From NCBI GenBank assembly GCA_022497155.1, contig MU385734.1:310001-374000 (forward strand): a stretch of DNA of 64,000 nucleotides, in the 5' to 3' direction. The translations under genes were made by a program, and so were the position numbers. This document shows positions 59,614 through 64,000 of this stretch, one piece after another (positions within the stretch are counted from its first letter, which is position 1; each line of letters starts with the position of its first letter). The notes under the pieces are model-generated. The model made no database searches. It worked only from the letters and a program-made list of their open reading frames with translations, and was not told the origin of the DNA. Origin of the DNA: Whalleya microplaca (Eukaryota > Ascomycota > Sordariomycetes > Xylariales > Xylariaceae).

Positions 59614-61918
59614 TCACACTGAGATGTCTGGCTGCTGTATCCACCTCTGTACTTCCTGAGAAGTGAAATAGTCGTGGATCAGTTTCTGGACTGTTGTTAC
59701 AATCTTCTCAATTTCTGGCGCAGTGACATTGTAGGCCGGGGAAATTATAATATGGTCGCCTGTCCATAGTCCAGGAGTCAGCAACTAGCCTTTACAGGCG
59801 ATTCTAGAGCTCTAGGTCCTCCCTCTAACGTCTCAACTCTAGGGACCCCCATAGACAGGAAGAAAGAACCTAGTATACGTACCTTTCACGCCGTCGGCTG
59901 TCCCTGAACCTGGATAAACAGCAATAGTATATGGCTCTCTCAGACCAAGCTCGGCGATCCCTGCAGCCACACCAGCAGCTTCAGGGAATGGCCTCCTTGT
60001 TGTCTTTTCCATGACGAATTCGACTCCCCGGAAAAGGCCTCGGCCACGGATGTTGCCAACGTTTGGATGGCCACCGAGGAGGCAGTTCAACCTCGTCACT
60101 AGCAACTCTCCCATCGCAACAACGTTGTCCAGCAGTTTTCCTTCACGGATGATTCTTTGGACCTCGAGGGCTGCAGCACAAGCGATCGGGTGGCTCTACT
60201 CCATAGTCGGGGATTAGCAAGTGCTCTGTTTGATAGGTTTGATACGTGATTGGGGGAATAATGGGGAGCAGATGAAGAAGGGCCTATTATAAAGCCATGC
60301 TTCGGGGATAAGCCACTTTCCCAAGCAGCCTGTAGGGGCAAGGAACGACTCTTGTTACTGACCTGGTAAGTATGACCATGCGTGAAACTCCTGGAAACAT
60401 GAGACGGTTTAAGCTAGTCAGAGAAAACACGTGTTGGCTAGGAAAACCTACCCAGTGCCTTTCTCCAAGGCAGAAATAACTCTATCATTTGCCATCAATC
60501 CTGCTATCGGTTGGTATCCGCCCCCAAGGCATTTACCAAAAGTCTGGATATCGGGTACGACACCCTCTTGCTCCCAAGCGCTGCAGCAGTCAGTAAATTG
60601 TTGCCATCTTCTGAAAACCTTGAAGCCATTTTACAGTCTGCACTCCGAGTTGAAGACAACCTGGACTCTTATGCAGGGACGAAGGGGCTATCGAAAGACT
60701 CGGAAGTATTCTCACTGCATTGTGCCTGTTCGGCCCATTCCGCACATGACCTCGTCAAGAATCAGAAGTGCGCCATATTTATCGCACACAGTCCGCATGG
60801 CCTTGAAATAGCCAGGGACAGCTGGCACACAACCAAGGGCCTAAAACAAGTATTAACGTTGGTATGCTTCGTTAGACTTGAATCATGGAGGATCACGAAC
60901 CGCTCCTACAACTGGTTCTGCTACAAACGCGCAGACGGTTTCTGTTCGTCGTTCCGGGGTTAGCAATTATTCTACTTGGGAGTTCCTAGGGCCATTCGGT
61001 GTGAATGAAGTACACGATCGAAGTCATTTCTTGGAAGTGAATAACTCCTAGAACTGGTTGAAAGAGATAGGACACTCCGGATACTGACCTGGTCCTAGCC
61101 TTTGGAACTCTTGGTCCAGTTCATCGGCCAACATGGACACATATGCTTCGTTTGTTTCATCGGTGCCTTGATCTCTGTATGAAAAGCAGCGGGACACTTT
61201 GGACATGTTGGCGAGAAGCATCGGTTCAAATTTCGCTCGGCGAGCAACGTGGCCTCCCATTGCAAGTGAACCTAAGGTCGTTCCATGATAGGAGTGGCTT
61301 CTCGAAATGAATTTTGATCGGGCAGGCTCGGATGGGGTTTTCTCAAGATAATACTGTCTTGCCAATTTTATGGCCGCCTCCATGGCTTCGGAACCTAGAT
61401 CTAAGTCAGCCTTTCGAGCCCCTTTTCTCACTGCAGTGAAGTAAGACTAACCTGAGTTGATTACTGTAGCATCCGCAGTCAGTATGGTTTTCTTTCTACA
61501 CAGATTGGCGAACTGCTGGGAGATCTACGACCTCTTTCAGGAGTTTCTAATTCCCGAGTATGCCTTCGGAGAAAAGTATTTCTCCTAATCAGAAGGGAAA
61601 AGATGGGTCTTGATACCACTCACTATATGCACGCTTCATTTGCCCGTGTGTAGAGTCGACCAACGCTTGACACAGCTGTTCACAGACGTCAGTGGTGTAG
61701 AAGATCGTGGAGCAATATGCTATCTTTTGAAGCTGTGCTACGATGGCCTCTTGGACCTGAGTGTTTCCGTGTCCAAGGCAGGCCACTGAAGCTCCTCCAG
61801 ATGCATCAAGTATCTTCCGTCCATCATCGAGATGGAGATAGCATCCTTGGCCGCCGACTATACGAGGAAACCCGTAACGAAGACTTCGGTACAGTACCGC
61901 AGATGTTTCATTCGCCAT
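59614..61918 (-). CDS. Class III PLP-dependent aminotransferase
   Basis: Omega-amino-acid-type transaminase, fold type I, acting on an amino group distal to a carboxyl and passing it to a keto acid. Nine exons on the minus strand: 61,918-61,624, 61,463-61,452 (12 nt), 61,394-61,089, 60,941-60,901, 60,840-60,716, 60,580-60,452, 60,390-60,363, 60,195-59,883 and 59,759-59,614, giving 464 residues. Phosphate-binding SGSEA is at 102-106, with S102 and part of G103 encoded by the 12-nt exon. SHSYHG follows. LDEV carries D247, which contacts the pyridine N. The PLP lysine is K276 in QTFGKCLGGGY. SFTHGHTYQSHPIAC is spread across two short exons, and GRGLFRGVEF and ISPAYNVTAPEI follow. No mitochondrial presequence is evident. 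The substrate cannot be fixed from sequence. Confidence 0.93.
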
Positions 61919-63742
61919 TTTCTAGCAATGTTCGTTTGTTTGTATAATGTATATTTCTGTTTCTTTTTGATGGACGATTTATATTGTTCCGAACCGAAGA
62001 GCGAAAAGGTCTAGTCAGTGCCTCCCCTATATTAATATCAGGCTAACTAGCGCTACGTCAACCACTCATATATCAAGGAGAACCATCGAAGTCCTTTATC
62101 AAATATCCCACATTACTATCAAGTCCTAAAACTCACCAGCAATACTTAGGTTCAGATCCGCGGCTCCACAATATTTAGTATGCAGTGGCCCCGATGGACC
62201 TCTCGACGAATACCGTGTCAGTCAGCCATGCGCCCTGTGATCGCTGGATCCATATCTCACACGTCAACTAGTTCTAGATTCAGACCGCCCGTCGCTTATT
62301 TCCTTTTGAAACCTGCCCGCGGCTCCAATTCACGACTACAGGTGTCTCAGCCAGCTGTATCTCAGGAGGAGCGATTACCGCACCCAAAGCCGTGACGCAC
62401 TTAATCGCCCTGCTGAGATGTTCATCCAGCAACTAGACGAATATGATATGCGAGGAGCAACGTTTGCACATTGCTCTACCTTTCCCATCGATATACTAGG
62501 ATGACAAACATGACTTCGGGGAGTAACTCATCGGAATGCCGAACAACATCGAGCTAGGACTCGGCATGCCGACTTCGCTTGATCACGGCTAAGCCGTTGC
62601 GAACAAAGCTTATTGGCCAACTTAACACCGTCACCGTCACATTGGGCGTGTCGTGGTCATGCATGGTGCATGTTTAGGGACATGAAGCTAGCCGCTAGCT
62701 CGTCTGTTAAACGCGGCCTTGGTTTCGTTGCCAAGTGGACCCTCCTGGTTGACCGCTTATAGTCCTACAGTATACGCGTATTCTCGTGCATCTATTTGCT
62801 CAAGGCTAAATCGCAGGCTCACCGAATATGCCCAGTCATAGACTTGGCGGTTGTGGTCATGGTGTGGTCGAAACTGGCGGTGCTGGATAGCTCTAGACAA
62901 GTGCAACGACAATTCCAGCAGCATTCGGGATGGCCATTCTGTACTAAGAAGGCAGCTAAACCTTGACGTCGAGGGGAACATGCCTGCTATACTCGACCTT
63001 CCTTTTCAGAATAATCCTTCAAACATCGGCACGCACCTCATCTTGACAATATGATTAGTCACAGCTGTGCCACTGCCGTGCTTTAGATTCCATCATCAGC
63101 ATCGGTTAGAACACTCGGCTCCCCAAATGACCATTGGTGTAGCCGTGATCAAGAACATCGATCTGCGGAACCGTGCCGAATCTACTATCCGTCTCACTCC
63201 CGTAACTTAGCTCGCCAATAGGGCTATGCTGAGGCCAACGTCACATCTGAACCCCTGGAGCTATAAGAACGTTAATAAGATCGAGCCGGTTTCGATAAAC
63301 TTTGATATGATTGGCGGTTGAATGGAATTGAATGGACCGCGAGGGTCATGTGTCCTGTGGTTTGATGCTGTAATGCAGTGTGACTGGTGGTCTATGGCAG
63401 TGCAGACGAAGGTCTCAGCAGAACCTACATTTATTGAAGATATTCGTCCCATGATTGGAAGCTCGGACCGACTTACTCCTAAAGAAAAGACAAGCTATAT
63501 AAGACAGCCCAATATGCTACTTGACAGCCCAAGGAGACATCGGATACTAACGATATGAAAGTGATCGCATGCAGTGATCGAGTTTGAAAGGTAACATGAT
63601 AGGCAGCATATCGAATCATATGGTAGACCAGGAGTGGCCTCACACGATTTCATAAGCTCAGTCGAAAGTATCAAGAGCGCTCCTATTTTCTTTTGCTGCA
63701 GTTGATATGACCAAGTTTAACTTCAGACCACCGGTGCCTCGT
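61919..63742. other. Gene-poor right flank
   Basis: A plus-strand stretch near 62,340-62,505 reads protein-like (RDALNRPAEMFIQQLDEYDMRG) but stops at GGATGA after about 54 codons and has no start or splice context; it may be a relic. Otherwise I see nothing. Confidence 0.35.
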
Positions 63743-64000
63743 CTATTTCAGATTACATTCAGGCTTAACGCCTTGAAATAGGTCTTTATATGGTCCGCGG
63801 TGGTCAACTTCAGTATCGAGACGAAGTCCAGTAGATGCCAGTGCTACTTTTGAGATGCAGCCCTTTGGAACTGCCTGGACAAATGTTCTTGAGCCATTCA
63901 TCTTCTATTTACAGCCAAGAGTGATGGCAGGAATATCCCTTTCTAGCAATGTGATCGTCAAGCTCGTCATTACCCCCATGTTCGTCCACCCCGAGCAAAG
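63743..64000 (-). pseudogene. 3' part of an unrecognised gene, probably broken, cut by window edge
   Basis: Minus-strand translation from the edge reads MTSLTITLLERDIPAITLGCK, meets a TAG, then continues in the same frame as MNGSRTFVQAVPKG and SKVALASTGLRLD and stops at 63,743. The composition on both sides of the stop is protein-like and the frame is shared, so either a CAG-to-TAG change killed the gene or the TAG is inside a very short intron. The family is not recognised and the rest lies outside the window. Confidence 0.3.

Overview
The window is nuclear DNA of a filamentous ascomycete (Pezizomycotina). The evidence is short introns (about 50-170 bp) with GTRNGT-type donors and CTRAC/CTAAC branch sites, typical fungal gene families (AA9 polysaccharide monooxygenase, rhodopsin/PTH11-like membrane protein, NmrA-like protein, Exo70), and a long AT-rich tract that looks like repeat-induced point mutation (RIP). 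In that tract CpA/TpG are scarce, TpA is abundant and CpG survives. I name no species.

Region 1 (1 to about 22,300) is an AT-rich block of dead LTR retrotransposons with no living gene. A minus-strand Ty3/gypsy chromovirus lies on the left (RT about 2,940-3,330, RNase H about 2,500-2,640, integrase about 1,040-1,240, chromodomain about 330-470). A 4.5 kb stretch I could not resolve follows, then an orphan plus-strand integrase fragment (about 11,060-11,470). A complete plus-strand chromovirus occupies 11,634-20,996, with 191-bp LTRs and a TAAAG target duplication. Its 5' LTR is split by a second, non-coding 1.9 kb element (11,684-13,583) with two 309-bp LTRs and an ATAT duplication. The outer LTR comes out at exactly 191 bp on both sides once the insert and its 4-bp duplication are removed.

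Region 2 (about 22,300-64,000) has normal composition and widely spaced genes. In order: amino-acid permease (-), NmrA-like protein (-), AA9 LPMO (-), an unrecognised proline-rich protein (+), rhodopsin/PTH11-like membrane protein (-), a 1,229-residue multidomain RNA-end protein (+), FAH-family hydrolase (+), a broken gene (+), a 40-residue cysteine-rich protein (+), Exo70 (-), class III aminotransferase (-) and a partial broken gene at the right edge (-). I rebuilt intron-exon structures from splice signals, reading phase and family alignment; in every multi-exon case the spliced length is a whole number of codons.

I see no operon-like or biosynthetic cluster. The permease, aminotransferase and FAH hydrolase could all serve amino-acid or carbon catabolism, but they are 15-40 kb apart and no shared regulation is visible. 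The most distinctive gene is at 36,519-40,411. It joins a 2H phosphoesterase, an endonuclease/exonuclease/phosphatase (EEP) domain, a poly(A)-polymerase-type nucleotidyltransferase and an MJ1316 domain in one chain, with catalytic motifs intact in the three enzyme domains. This looks like a single-polypeptide machine for recognising, trimming and re-tailing damaged or cleaved RNA ends.
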